NCBI RefSeq assembly: GCF_016860545.1
Contig: NZ_BNEB01000005.1
Location: 992,001-1,056,000, forward strand
Length of the DNA: 64,000 bases
Source of the DNA: Streptomyces asoensis
GTDB taxonomy: Bacteria > Actinomycetota > Actinomycetes > Streptomycetales > Streptomycetaceae
Reading direction: 5' to 3'
In this document: piece by piece, positions 42,940 to 51,410 of the stretch
Layout of the letters: each line of letters begins with the position of its first letter
How positions within the stretch are numbered: position 1 is the first letter of the stretch
The notes under the pieces: model-generated
What the model was told of the DNA's origin: nothing
Databases searched by the model: none
Seen by the model: the letters and a program-made list of their open reading frames with translations, nothing else
Position numbers and translations under genes: made by a program

Positions 42940-43785
42940 TCAGGTGTACCGCCGGTGCGGGAGGGTGATGTGGTACCCGGAGTCCAGCAGGCGGGGCAGG
43001 TACTCGCCCAGGGCCCGCACGCTCTGCGAGCGGTCGCCCCCGGCGTCGTGCGAGAGCACGACGACACCGGGGGCGGCGCCCTTCTCGACCCGGTCGACGA
43101 TGCTGCCGGTGCCCGGGGTGGTCCAGTCGAGGGTGTCGACGGTCCACGCGAGCGGTTCCATGCCCAGTTCGGCGCCGAGCTGGAAGGCGTCACGGTTCCA
43201 GGCGCCGTACGGGGCCCGGAACCAGCGCGGCCGCTCCCCGTAGCCCTCTTCGATGACGTCGCTGGTGCGGGACATCTCGGAGCGGATCCGGCGGCGGGTG
43301 AGCCGGGTCAGCAGGGGGTGGGACCAGGTGTGGTTGCCGACGATGTGGCCCTCGTCCGCCATCCGGCCCAGCAGTTCCTGGTTGTCGGCGGCCATCTCGC
43401 CGCACACGAAGAACATCGCGCGCACGTCGTAGTGGGCCAGGGTGTCGAGGATGCCGGGGGTGTAACGGGGGTCGGGTCCGTCGTCGAAGGTCAGCACCAT
43501 GGTGCGGCCGCGGCCGGTCATCCTCAGCAGCGGTTCGTGGCGCACCGGGGTACGGCCGGGGGCGGCGCGCGGGGGTCCGTAGCCGGTGAGCGGCTGGAGG
43601 CGGTAGGCGGAGGGCTTCAGCGGCAGGCTGCGTGCCGGGGCTCCGGCGGCGGGGGCGGCCGCCCTGACGGGCTTGTCGTCCTCGCCCCACAGGAACACTC
43701 CGGCCGCGCCGGCCGCGCCCGCGGCCGCGACGCCTGCTCCGGCGGTCAACACCCTTCGCCGCGTGAACAACTGATCGTTCTTCAT
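42940..43785 (-). CDS. Exported polysaccharide deacetylase (NodB/CE4)
   Basis: A 281-residue deacetylase. The N-terminus (TRRRVLTAGAGVAAAGAAGA) resembles a Tat signal; the NodB domain has motif 1 TFDDGPDPRYTP, motif 2 HIVGNHTWSHP with the zinc histidines, motif 3 RAPYGAWN, and later LDWTTPG and VVLSHDAGG. All catalytic residues are present, so it should remove N-acetyl groups from peptidoglycan or another wall glycan. It ends 33 bases after the convergent sortase stop. ATG 43785 lacks a strong ribosome-binding site. Confidence 0.9.
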   Translation of the reverse strand: MKNDQLFTRRRVLTAGAGVAAAGAAGAAGVFLWGEDDKPVRAAAPAAGAPARSLPLKPSAYRLQPLTGYGPPRAAPGRTPVRHEPLLRMTGRGRTMVLTFDDGPDPRYTPGILDTLAHYDVRAMFFVCGEMAADNQELLGRMADEGHIVGNHTWSHPLLTRLTRRRIRSEMSRTSDVIEEGYGERPRWFRAPYGAWNRDAFQLGAELGMEPLAWTVDTLDWTTPGTGSIVDRVEKGAAPGVVVLSHDAGGDRSQSVRALGEYLPRLLDSGYHITLPHRRYT

Positions 43786-43898
43786 GCAGTCATCAGTCGC
43801 CCGGCGGGGCCGCGACCCACCCCGTCGGCACCGGACCGGCGGCATGATTCCACCCGCCCGGGGCAGCCCCGTCGGGCCGAGTGGCCCAAGCGGGAGTG

Positions 43899-46800
43899 TC
43901 AGCGGTGCCGCACCAGCGGGAACGGGAGGGTCTCGCGGATGGTGAGGCCGGTCAGGAACATCACCAGGCGGTCGACGCCGATACCGAGGCCCCCGGTCGG
44001 GGGCATCGCGTACTCCAGGGCGTCGAGGAAGTCCTCGTCCAGCTCCATCGCCTCGGGGTCCCCGCCGGCGGCGAGCAGCGACTGCTCGGTGAGACGGCGG
44101 CGTTGCTCGACCGGGTCGGTCAACTCGGAGTAGGCAGTGCCCAGTTCCGTACCGAAGGCGACGAGGTCCCAGCGTTCGGCCAGTCGCGGGTCGACGCGGT
44201 GCTGCCGGGTGAGCGGGGAGACGTCGGTGGGGAAGTCCTTGTAGAAGGTCGGCAGTTGGGTTCTCTCCTCGACCAGCCGCTCGTACATCTCCAGGACCAC
44301 GTCACCGCGCCCGTCGTCGGGTGTGTACGGCACCCCGGCGCGGTCGCAGAGCCGGAGCAGGTCCGCGAGCGGGGTGTCGGGTCCGATCTCCTCGCCCAGC
44401 GCCTCGGAGATCGCGTCGTGGACCGTACGGACCGGCCACGGGCCCGAGATGTCGTACTCCCGTCCGTCCTTGCGGGCGACCGGCGCGCCGAAGGCGGCCG
44501 TGGCGGCCCCCTGGACGAGTTCGCGGGCCAGGTCGAGCATCACGTCGTAGTCGGCGTACGCCTGGTAGGCCTCCAGCATCGTGAACTCGGGGTTGTGCTT
44601 GTAGGAGACCCCTTCGTTGCGGAAGGTGCGGCCCATCTCGAACACCTTCTCCAGACCGCCGACGCAGAGCCGCTTGAGGTACAGCTCGGGGGCGATGCGC
44701 AGATGGAGGTCGAGGTCGTAGGCGTTGATGTGGGTGGTGAAGGGGCGGGCGTTGGCGCCGCCGTGGATCCGCTGGAGCATCGGGGTCTCGACCTCGAGGT
44801 AGCCGCGCTCCAGGAGCCCCTGGCGCAGGGCCTGCACGGCGTGCGAGCGGGCCCGGACCACGTCGCGGGCGGCGGGGCTCGCGACCAGGTCGAGGTAGCG
44901 CATGCGGACCTTGGCCTCGGGGTCGGTGAGGCCGCGGCGCTTGTCGGGCAGGGGGCGCAGGCACTTGGCGGTGAGCTGCCAGGAGGTGACGAAGACGGTG
45001 GGCTCGCCCTTGTCGCTCGTCCCCGCCGTGCCGGTGACGACGAGGTGGTCGCCGAGGTCGGTGGTGGTCCTGAACGAGCCGAGGGCGTCCCGGGTGAGGG
45101 CGAGTTGGTGGTCGCCCGACCAGTCGCGCAGGGTGACGAAGACGACGCCGCCGAAGTCGCGCACCCGCATCATCCGCCCGGCGACGGTGACCGTCTCCCC
45201 CGTCGGGATCCCGGCGAGGGTGTGGGTGCGGGACGGCACGCCGACCGGGTAGGGGTCGGTGCCCTCGGCGCGCAACCGGTCCAGCTTGCGGTGCCGGACG
45301 CGGACCTGCTCGGGCAGACCCGCGTCCGGACCGGCGTCCCCGGCCCCGTCCCCTGCGTCGAGGCCGAGCGCCTCCGTCGGCGGCAGGCCCTCGGTGGTGG
45401 CGGGGCGGGGCCCGCCGCGCGCGTTCCGCTTGCCCCAGAGCTTGCGCAGGGAGGGCACCGAGACGAAGCCCTCGGCGATGCCGGAGGCGAGGCCGACCCT
45501 GGCCAGGGAGCCGGCGTCGGCGTAGCAGAGGAAGCGCGGGTACCACTCGGGGTGGTACTTGGCGTTGGAGCGGTAGAGGGCCTCCAGCTGCCACCACCTC
45601 GAGAAGAACAGCAGCAGCCGGCGCCACAGCCGCAGGACGGGTCCGGCGCCGATGCGCGCGCCCTCCTCGAAGGCGGAACGGAAGACGGCGAAGTTGAGCG
45701 AGATCCGGCGCACGCCGAGTTTCGGGGCGGCGGCGCACAGGTCGGCGACCATGAACTCCATGACGCCGTTGGGGGCGGAGCGGTCGCGGCGCATGAGGTC
45801 CAGGGAGATGCCGTCCGCGCCCCAGGGCACGAACGACAGGAGGGCCAGGAGGCGGCCGTCGCCGTCCAGTGCCTCCACGAGGAGGCAGTCGCCGTCGGCG
45901 GGGTCGCCGAGGCGGTCCAGGGCCATGGAGAAGCCGCGTTCGGTCTCGGTGTCGCGCCAGGCGTCCGCGCGGCCGATCACCTCCTCCATCTCCTGGTCGC
46001 CGAGGGTGCGGTGGCGGCGGACCCGGCAGGAGGCGCCGGTGCGGCGCACCCTGTTCACGGCCTGCCGGGTCACCCGCATCTCACGGCCGCCGAGGTCGAA
46101 GGAGGCGACCGGCAGGATCGCCTCGTCGCCGAGTTGCAGGGCGCCGAGCCCGGCGCGGGCGAAGGCCTTCGCGCCGTCCTCGGAGGCGCCCATGACCGCG
46201 GGCGCCCAGGCGTGCCGGCGGGCCGCGTCCAGCCAGGCCGCGATGGCGTGCGGCCAGGCCTCGCGGTCGCCGACGGGGTCGCCGCTGGCCAGGCAGACCC
46301 CGGCCTCGACCCGGTAGGTGACGGCGGCCTTGCCGCTGGGCGAGAAGACGACGGCCTTGTCGCGCCGGGTGGCGAAGTAGCCGAGCGAGTCCTGGTCGCC
46401 GTAGGCCTTGAGCAGGGCGCGGATGCGGGGTTCCTCGTCCCCGTGCAGAGCCGCCTCCATCCGCTGGGAGCGGAAGAGCGCGGCGGCGGCGTTGAGCAGC
46501 GCCAGGGCGCCGAAGAGGCCGAGCAGGAAGAACAGGGAGCGGGGCGGACGGCCGTCGAAGGAGCGGGCGGAGACCAGCCCGCCCAGCACCCGGTTGACGG
46601 CCCATCCGAAGCGCTGGCTCTCCGGCAGGGTGCCCGGGAACAGCTCCACCAGGCCCCAGCCCGCGAGGACGGCGAGGACCAGACCGGCGAGGAGCACCGC
46701 GAGGGCCCGCCGGACCGCCGCCCGACGGGAGGCGGCGTAGAACTCGCCGCGGGCGACGATCAGGAGGACCAGTGCGAGCGCGCACACCACCAGGGACGGG

Positions 46801-47165
46801 ACGGACTGCGCGTACAGGCCGACGGCCACGCCGAGGACGTCGGTCAGGACGAGCAGGCCGAGGTAGACGACGACGAGCCACCATGCGGCCTTCTTGCGGG
46901 CGGCGGTGGCGGCGGCCAGCAGGAAGAGGAAGACGGCGTAGGCGAGGTTGGCGCTCACCGGCACGATCAGCAGGTCCAGGAAGCGGACCACCGGGCGCAG
47001 CAGCCTGCGCAGCGGCGGCACCAGGGCCAGCAGGACGCAGAGCAGGCCCAGGGCGCCGAAGAAGGCCGCGAAGCCCTCCGGGACCCGGACCAGGAAGCGG
47101 TCCGCGGGCCGCCGGGCCGGGCTCCGACCGGCCTGGGCCGCGGCGGTGTCCACGGTGGCGGTCAT
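43899..47165 (-). CDS. lysX: Bifunctional lysylphosphatidylglycerol synthetase/lysyl-tRNA synthetase LysX
   Basis: A 1088-residue fusion. The N-terminal part (about 25-230) has multiple membrane helices, followed by an MprF-type DUF2156 transferase (SGKAAVTYRVEAGVCLASGDPVG, GISLDLMRRD, MEFMVADL) to about 600. A class II lysyl-tRNA synthetase follows, with an OB domain and motifs (FRNEGVSYKHNPEFTMLEAY; GGLGIGVDRLVMFLTG). It charges tRNA with lysine and transfers it to phosphatidylglycerol, lowering membrane negative charge and protecting against cationic peptides. ATG 47165 is preferred; an upstream opening to 47321 is GC filler with many Cys/Arg. Confidence 0.93.
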   Translation of the reverse strand: MTATVDTAAAQAGRSPARRPADRFLVRVPEGFAAFFGALGLLCVLLALVPPLRRLLRPVVRFLDLLIVPVSANLAYAVFLFLLAAATAARKKAAWWLVVVYLGLLVLTDVLGVAVGLYAQSVPSLVVCALALVLLIVARGEFYAASRRAAVRRALAVLLAGLVLAVLAGWGLVELFPGTLPESQRFGWAVNRVLGGLVSARSFDGRPPRSLFFLLGLFGALALLNAAAALFRSQRMEAALHGDEEPRIRALLKAYGDQDSLGYFATRRDKAVVFSPSGKAAVTYRVEAGVCLASGDPVGDREAWPHAIAAWLDAARRHAWAPAVMGASEDGAKAFARAGLGALQLGDEAILPVASFDLGGREMRVTRQAVNRVRRTGASCRVRRHRTLGDQEMEEVIGRADAWRDTETERGFSMALDRLGDPADGDCLLVEALDGDGRLLALLSFVPWGADGISLDLMRRDRSAPNGVMEFMVADLCAAAPKLGVRRISLNFAVFRSAFEEGARIGAGPVLRLWRRLLLFFSRWWQLEALYRSNAKYHPEWYPRFLCYADAGSLARVGLASGIAEGFVSVPSLRKLWGKRNARGGPRPATTEGLPPTEALGLDAGDGAGDAGPDAGLPEQVRVRHRKLDRLRAEGTDPYPVGVPSRTHTLAGIPTGETVTVAGRMMRVRDFGGVVFVTLRDWSGDHQLALTRDALGSFRTTTDLGDHLVVTGTAGTSDKGEPTVFVTSWQLTAKCLRPLPDKRRGLTDPEAKVRMRYLDLVASPAARDVVRARSHAVQALRQGLLERGYLEVETPMLQRIHGGANARPFTTHINAYDLDLHLRIAPELYLKRLCVGGLEKVFEMGRTFRNEGVSYKHNPEFTMLEAYQAYADYDVMLDLARELVQGAATAAFGAPVARKDGREYDISGPWPVRTVHDAISEALGEEIGPDTPLADLLRLCDRAGVPYTPDDGRGDVVLEMYERLVEERTQLPTFYKDFPTDVSPLTRQHRVDPRLAERWDLVAFGTELGTAYSELTDPVEQRRRLTEQSLLAAGGDPEAMELDEDFLDALEYAMPPTGGLGIGVDRLVMFLTGLTIRETLPFPLVRHR

Positions 47166-47253
47166 GTTCCGACTGTAGGAAGCCCGGGGCGGCCGCGCTC
47201 GTCGAGCGGCCCGCTCAACGGGCGGACCTGCGGCTTCCGATAGCCTCTGGCCC

Positions 47254-47727
47254 GTGACGGAACAGCACTCGCAGCAGCCAGCACACCGGTTCGAGCGCGG
47301 GACGGACGGACCGAAGGTCATTCTGGTCGGCGTGGACGGCTCCGACTCCTCGCTGCGGGCCGCGGCCTACGCCGGTGGCCTGGCCCGGCGCCAGCACGCG
47401 CTGCTCGCCGTGGTGTACGTCCAGCCGGTGCTCGCGGCGGGCGCGGCCCTCGGGGTGCCGGTCGCGGAGACGACCGACGAGATCGCCGAGGGCCTAGTGG
47501 CGCAGATCCGCGAGGCCACCGAGCGCACGCGGGGGATATTCGACGTGCGCTGGGAGTTCCACACCTTCCGCGGCGACCCCTACGGCGGCCTCGTCAAGGC
47601 GGCGGAGCAGCTGACGGCCGACGCCGTGGTGGTCGGCGCCTCCGAGCAGGCCGGCCACCGCATCGTGGGCTCGGTCGCGGTACGCCTGGTCAAGGCGGGC
47701 CGCTGGCCGGTGACGGTGGTCCCCTGA
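47254..47727 (+). CDS. Universal stress protein (UspA family)
   Basis: A 157-residue UspA-domain protein. VILVGVDGSDSSLRAAAYA starts the alpha/beta fold and the nucleotide-binding signature is VVVGASEQAGHRIVGSVAVRLVKAG..PVTVVP, close to the ATP-binding type G2XG9G(S/T). Single-domain Usp proteins act in stress survival; the partner is unknown. GTG 47254 is the start. It is divergent from lysX with 88 bases between them and convergent with the CapA-like gene. Confidence 0.9.
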   Translation: MTEQHSQQPAHRFERGTDGPKVILVGVDGSDSSLRAAAYAGGLARRQHALLAVVYVQPVLAAGAALGVPVAETTDEIAEGLVAQIREATERTRGIFDVRWEFHTFRGDPYGGLVKAAEQLTADAVVVGASEQAGHRIVGSVAVRLVKAGRWPVTVVP

Positions 47728-47765
47728 CCCGGACTCCCGGACCCCCGAGCCCCCGAGCCCCCGGG

Positions 47766-48917
47766 TCAGGGGGCCGTGGTCAGGCCGCTCTTGGCGGCGC
47801 CCCGGCCGAGAACCACCTGCCTGATGCGGTCCCGGGCCCCCGCGACGCCCGCGCCGCGGGCGAGGGCCTGGTCCAGGTCGACCACCCGGCCCGCGTCGAT
47901 GTCGAACATCTGCGGGACGAACCGGGCCTCGCGGACCTCCCAGCGGCCACCGGGCCGGCTCGGCCGGGCGAAGGTGAAGCGGGCGGCGGTGGACTGGTTG
48001 ACGCGCGGGTCCCGGACGCCCTGTCCGTCCGGCGTCTCCCCCGCGATCTGGTCGCCCAGGCCGTAGACGACCCAGGTGCCGTCGACCTTCTCGTAGGCCT
48101 GGGGGACGTGGGAGCCGGTGCCGAGGATCAGGTCGACGTCGGGGCGGCCCGCGGTGCGGGAGGCGGTGAGGGTGCGGGCCAGGGCGAGCTGCCGCTCGTC
48201 CGGCGCGTCCTGCCCCGCGGTGCCCCAGTGCAGGGAGACGACCACCACGTCGGCGCCCGCCTTGCGGGCGGCCTTGGCGTCGGCGAGGACCCTGGCTCCG
48301 TCCAGCAGGCCGACGGCCCAGGGCTGCCCCTGCGGGACCGGCCGGCCGCCGACGCCGTCGGTGTAGGCGAGATGGGCGACCTTCGCGGGGCCCGCCCGCA
48401 GGAGGGTGACCGAGTTGCCCTCGGCCTCGGTGCGGGCGGTGCCCGCGTGCCGCAGACCGGCGCCGTCGAGGACGTCGAGGGTGCGCTGCACCCCGGCGGG
48501 GCCGTCGTCCAGGCTGTGGTCGGAGGCGGTGGCGCAGCCGTCGTAGCCGGTGGCGGCGAGGGCCGCGGCGATCTCCGGCGGCGACTTCAGGTCGGGATAG
48601 CCGGTGTAGTCGCCGTTCGCGCCGTACACGGTGTCCAGGTGGCACAGCGACAGATCGGCGCCGGAGACGAGGGGTTCCGCGCCCGCGAGCATCGGGCGGA
48701 AGTCGTAGCCGGCGCCCCCGGCGTCGAAGCGGGCACGCTCGACGACACCGGCGTACGGACGGATCTCACCGGTGGCGACGAGGCTGAAGCCGCGGGCGGC
48801 GGGCGGCGCCGGGCGGCCGTGGCTCCCGGCCGGCCCGTCGTCGTGGGCCTGGCAGGCGGCGGCCGAGGCGAGCAGGGCCGTCAGGGCCCAGGCCACCTGA
48901 TGTCTGCGAGCGATCAC
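47766..48917 (-). CDS. CapA/PgsA-type metallophosphatase-fold protein with lost metal ligands
   Basis: A 383-residue exported protein. GTG 48917 (MIARRHQ...) gives a standard signal peptide ending in LLASAAACQ, possibly a lipoprotein; ATG 48947 is an alternative. The fold is clearly CapA-like: YDFRPMLAG, LSLCHLD, ATGYDGCATAS, SLHWGT, WVVYGLG. But the usual metal positions are changed: GD to GE (VATGEI), NH to DH (ASDHSLD), HWGTE to HWGTA, GHHAHV to GTGSHV, GNH to GDQ. Canonical forms are as I remember them. It may be a catalytically dead binding protein. Confidence 0.82.
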   Translation of the reverse strand: MIARRHQVAWALTALLASAAACQAHDDGPAGSHGRPAPPAARGFSLVATGEIRPYAGVVERARFDAGGAGYDFRPMLAGAEPLVSGADLSLCHLDTVYGANGDYTGYPDLKSPPEIAAALAATGYDGCATASDHSLDDGPAGVQRTLDVLDGAGLRHAGTARTEAEGNSVTLLRAGPAKVAHLAYTDGVGGRPVPQGQPWAVGLLDGARVLADAKAARKAGADVVVVSLHWGTAGQDAPDERQLALARTLTASRTAGRPDVDLILGTGSHVPQAYEKVDGTWVVYGLGDQIAGETPDGQGVRDPRVNQSTAARFTFARPSRPGGRWEVREARFVPQMFDIDAGRVVDLDQALARGAGVAGARDRIRQVVLGRGAAKSGLTTAP

Positions 48918-49139
48918 CGGGTCACCCCCGTTCCCGCGCTTTGTCATATCTGCTCATGTATGAGTACTAGTCCATGAGAGACGGCAGCCCGGCCCGGCAC
49001 TCCCTTCGTCCAGGGCCGATGCCCGCGATCGGCGTAGCCGGGACCGTTCGTCGGACCGTTCGTCGACGCGATCGACCGTCCGTCGCAGACCCGTGTGCGC
49101 GACCTGTCCCGAACCGGCGCACTGCGGTGCCATACGCCC

Positions 49140-49688
49140 ATGACCGCCGGAACCACCCTCGACGCCCGCACGACGACCGCCGAACACGAACTCGCCGCTC
49201 TCCAGCGCGAGCACGGCCGACCGCTCTTCGCGCTGCTGCTGAGGCTGTGCGACGGCGATCGCCAGCGCGCCGAGGACCTCGTCCAGGAGACCCTCGTACG
49301 GGCCTGGCAGCATCCCGAGGCCCTGCGCGCCGACACCTTCGACTCCGTCCGGCCGTGGCTGCTCACGGTCGGCCGGCGACTCGCCATCGACGCGCGGCGG
49401 GCCCGGCAGGCACGGCCCGCGGAGGTCGGCGACGCCGTCCTGGAGAACGCGCCCGTGTGCGCCGACCACGCCGAGCGGGCGGCCGCCGCCCTCGATGTGC
49501 GCGAGGCTGTGAAGACACTCACCCCGGAGCACCGTGATGTCCTGGTGCTGGTGTATTTCCAGGGGGCCAGTGTGGCGGAGGCCGCCGAAACCCTCGGGAT
49601 CCCGACCGGTACCGTGAAGTCCCGCGCGTACTACGCGCTGCGCGCCCTGCGCCGAGTGCTTCCCGGATACGCGGCCGACCTGCACTGA
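49140..49688 (+). CDS. ECF sigma factor
   Basis: A 182-residue group 4 sigma factor. Region 2 reads RLCDGDRQRAEDLVQETLVRAWQHP, with the promoter -10 recognition helix, and region 4 reads LTPEHRDVLVLVYFQGASVAEAAETLGIPTGTVKSRAYYALRALRR, quoted as LTPEHRDVLVLVYF and GIPTGTVKSR. A zinc-type anti-sigma factor is encoded two genes downstream (50501), so this is an envelope or redox-stress module. ATG 49140 (MTAGTTL) is preferred; GTG 49095 is an alternative 15 codons earlier. The 192 bases upstream include an AT-rich patch near 48945-48970. Confidence 0.9.
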   Translation: MTAGTTLDARTTTAEHELAALQREHGRPLFALLLRLCDGDRQRAEDLVQETLVRAWQHPEALRADTFDSVRPWLLTVGRRLAIDARRARQARPAEVGDAVLENAPVCADHAERAAAALDVREAVKTLTPEHRDVLVLVYFQGASVAEAAETLGIPTGTVKSRAYYALRALRRVLPGYAADLH

Positions 49689-49846
49689 AACCAACAGCTG
49701 GGTCAAGCCTCCGTAAAGCGCCTTGCCTGGGACCCCCTTGGGGTAATCGGGTGTCCTTATCCGTGTTCCGGACGGGGCCCGGTGACCGGGGCCCCCGCGT
49801 CCCGGCAACGGGCGAGCGCGCAAGCACCGGAGGAAGGCAGGAAGGG

Positions 49847-50359
49847 ATGCTGCACAGAGGTCACCAGAGCACGGACGGCACCGGCGGCGGTGAACTGACC
49901 GTCCCCATGGCCTGGTTGTACGCCGAGTACATCGCCGACGAACTGCTGCGGACCGGCGATCTGATGCCGCCGACGTCCTTCGAGTTCCGCGCCGGGCGCG
50001 ATGCCCTGGCGCTCACCATCTTCCTGTCCGACACGGACGGCGAACTGCCCGGCATCCGGGTCGTCACTCAGCTGGAGACCTGGCTTTCGCTCACGGCGTA
50101 CGACCAGCCGTGGCAGGACTGGGTCGCGGAACGTATGTCTCAACTGAGGGCCGAGGCCGCCCGGTCGGACGGACCGGCTCCCGATCTCGACCTGGCGGCC
50201 GCGGCCTGGCGCTGGCTGGAGGAGACGGAGCTGCTCGCCCCCGATCTGAACGCGGTGCCCGGCGGCGCGGCGGCCGGAGAGGACGACGGACCCGAGGTCT
50301 GGACGCCCGCCTGGCAGCTCGGACTGCCTCTCGGCCATCTGGCGATTCATCTTTTTTAG
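49847..50359 (+). CDS. Unrecognised acidic protein between sigma and anti-sigma genes
   Basis: A 170-residue soluble protein with many Glu, Asp and Trp (AWLYAEYIADELLR, FEFRAGRDALALTIFL, QLETWLSLTAYDQPWQDWVAERM, AAWRWLEETELL). There is no signal or membrane segment and no known domain that I can name; the first half looks alpha/beta, the second helical. ATG 49847 follows AGGAAGGCAGGAAGGG, a strong ribosome-binding site. It lies 158 bases after the sigma gene and 141 before the anti-sigma gene on the same strand, so it may be part of the regulon or a modulator of the pair. Confidence 0.75.
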   Translation: MLHRGHQSTDGTGGGELTVPMAWLYAEYIADELLRTGDLMPPTSFEFRAGRDALALTIFLSDTDGELPGIRVVTQLETWLSLTAYDQPWQDWVAERMSQLRAEAARSDGPAPDLDLAAAAWRWLEETELLAPDLNAVPGGAAAGEDDGPEVWTPAWQLGLPLGHLAIHLF

Positions 50360-50500
50360 ATTCACACCAATCCGCGGGCCGGACCGCTCCGAACATCTGG
50401 GTCACGATTCGGTACGTGGCTTGAGTGATTCGTCGGCCGGGTGCGTACCGGTGGGAGCAACGAGTAACCCCACTGGCACTCAACGGCACGAGGTTTCGGC

Positions 50501-51178
50501 ATGAGGTCCCTGGAAAGGCATCGCGACGTCGGCGCGTACGCGCTCGGCGTGCTGGACGAAACGGAAGCCTTCCGCTTCGAGGACCACCTCATGGAGTGTC
50601 CTCAATGCGCGGCGCAGGTAACCGAGTTCGGCCCCACCGCCCGGCAGATGATGCTCTACCGGCGCGCCACCCCGCGCGCCGTCCACCCCTTCGCGGGCCC
50701 CGGCCCGCAGCTGCTCGACCGGCTGCTCGCCGAGGTGGCGACCCGGCACCGGGCCGTGCGCCGGCGGGTGCTCTACGCCGTGGCCGCCTCCGTGGTGGTC
50801 GCGCTGGCCGGTCCGGTGATCGCCCTGATGGCGGGCGGCGCCGACGCGGACGAGCGCGCCGTACGGGTGACCGCCACGGACGAGAAGTCCGGGGTGTGGG
50901 CGCAGGTCACCACCGAGGACGAGGCCTGGGGCAGCCATGTGGAGCTCGAGGTGAAGGACGGGGCCGGCCCCCGCTCCTGCCGGCTGATCGCCGTCGGCCG
51001 CGACGGCTCCGAGCAGACGGTCACCAGCTGGACCGTGCCCAAGCACGACGCACGCCCCAACACCGTGCAGGGGGCCGCGGCCTGGCACCCCGACGAGATC
51101 CTGCGCTACGAGCTGCGCACCTCGGCCGGTGAGCACCTGGTGACGCTCGAGTCCCACCAGGGGGTGTCTGCCAAATGA
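50501..51178 (+). CDS. Membrane anti-sigma factor with zinc-type (ZAS) motif; C-terminus supplied by a MITE
   Basis: A 225-residue single-span anti-sigma factor. The N-terminal domain carries HX3CX2C (DHLMECPQCAAQV), which binds the sigma factor, with His earlier (LERHRDVGAYALGVLD). A membrane helix (VLYAVAASVVVALAGPVIALM, about 95-115) leads to an extracellular domain (VTTEDEAWGSHVELEV, CRLIAVGRDGSE). It should hold the ECF sigma of 49140-49688 at the membrane. The last codons, GVSAK and the TGA, lie inside the MITE-like element starting at 51160, so the native C-terminus has been replaced. The extracellular domain itself seems complete. Confidence 0.87.
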   Translation: MRSLERHRDVGAYALGVLDETEAFRFEDHLMECPQCAAQVTEFGPTARQMMLYRRATPRAVHPFAGPGPQLLDRLLAEVATRHRAVRRRVLYAVAASVVVALAGPVIALMAGGADADERAVRVTATDEKSGVWAQVTTEDEAWGSHVELEVKDGAGPRSCRLIAVGRDGSEQTVTSWTVPKHDARPNTVQGAAAWHPDEILRYELRTSAGEHLVTLESHQGVSAK

Positions 51179-51321
51179 GCGCGGGTGAAGGAGCGGCGTC
51201 TGGTGCGTGCGATCGCAAGGCGCCGGAGCGCCCTCGTGGCGGAGCCACGTGGGGGGTTCGGCAACGCGGCGAGCGTGCGTGCCAGACGCCGCGACGCCGC
51301 GGGCATTTGTCAGACACCCCC
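51160..51321. mobile_element. MITE-like element, 162 bases
   Basis: Terminal inverted repeats begin GGGGGTGTCTG-CAAATG (left, 51160) and the complement of GGGGGTGTCTGACAAATG (right, ending 51321), and they stay similar for about 40 bases (both include CGGCGTCTGG). The inside holds short hairpins (CGTGGC/GCCACG) and no gene. The ends resemble IS5-group insertion-sequence ends known in Streptomyces. The flanks are CAG on the left and TAG on the right, which may be a diverged 3-base target duplication. Confidence 0.75.
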
Positions 51322-51328
51322 TAGGACC

Positions 51329-51355
51329 GCCGGAGTGGGTTCAGGTCACTCCGGC
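51329..51355 (+). terminator. Hairpin just outside the MITE, probable anti-sigma terminator
   Basis: Nine-base perfect arms GCCGGAGTG (51329-51337) and CACTCCGGC (51347-51355) with a 9-base loop. It lies 7 bases beyond the MITE, so it was probably the original terminator after the anti-sigma gene. Confidence 0.65.
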
Positions 51356-51410
51356 GCCGACGAGGGGCGCGCGTGCCGGGCGCCCCGGGCCGGCCGGATC
51401 ACCGGCCGGG

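Noticed and set aside
43881..47243. A plus-strand frame of over 1100 codons.
   Set aside because: It is the complement shadow of lysX, Glu/Gly/Val-rich without domains; the minus strand has all LysX motifs.
47166..47321. Upstream start for LysX adding 52 residues with several Cys.
   Set aside because: It overlaps the divergent universal-stress gene and has filler composition; the membrane-protein start at 47165 is natural.
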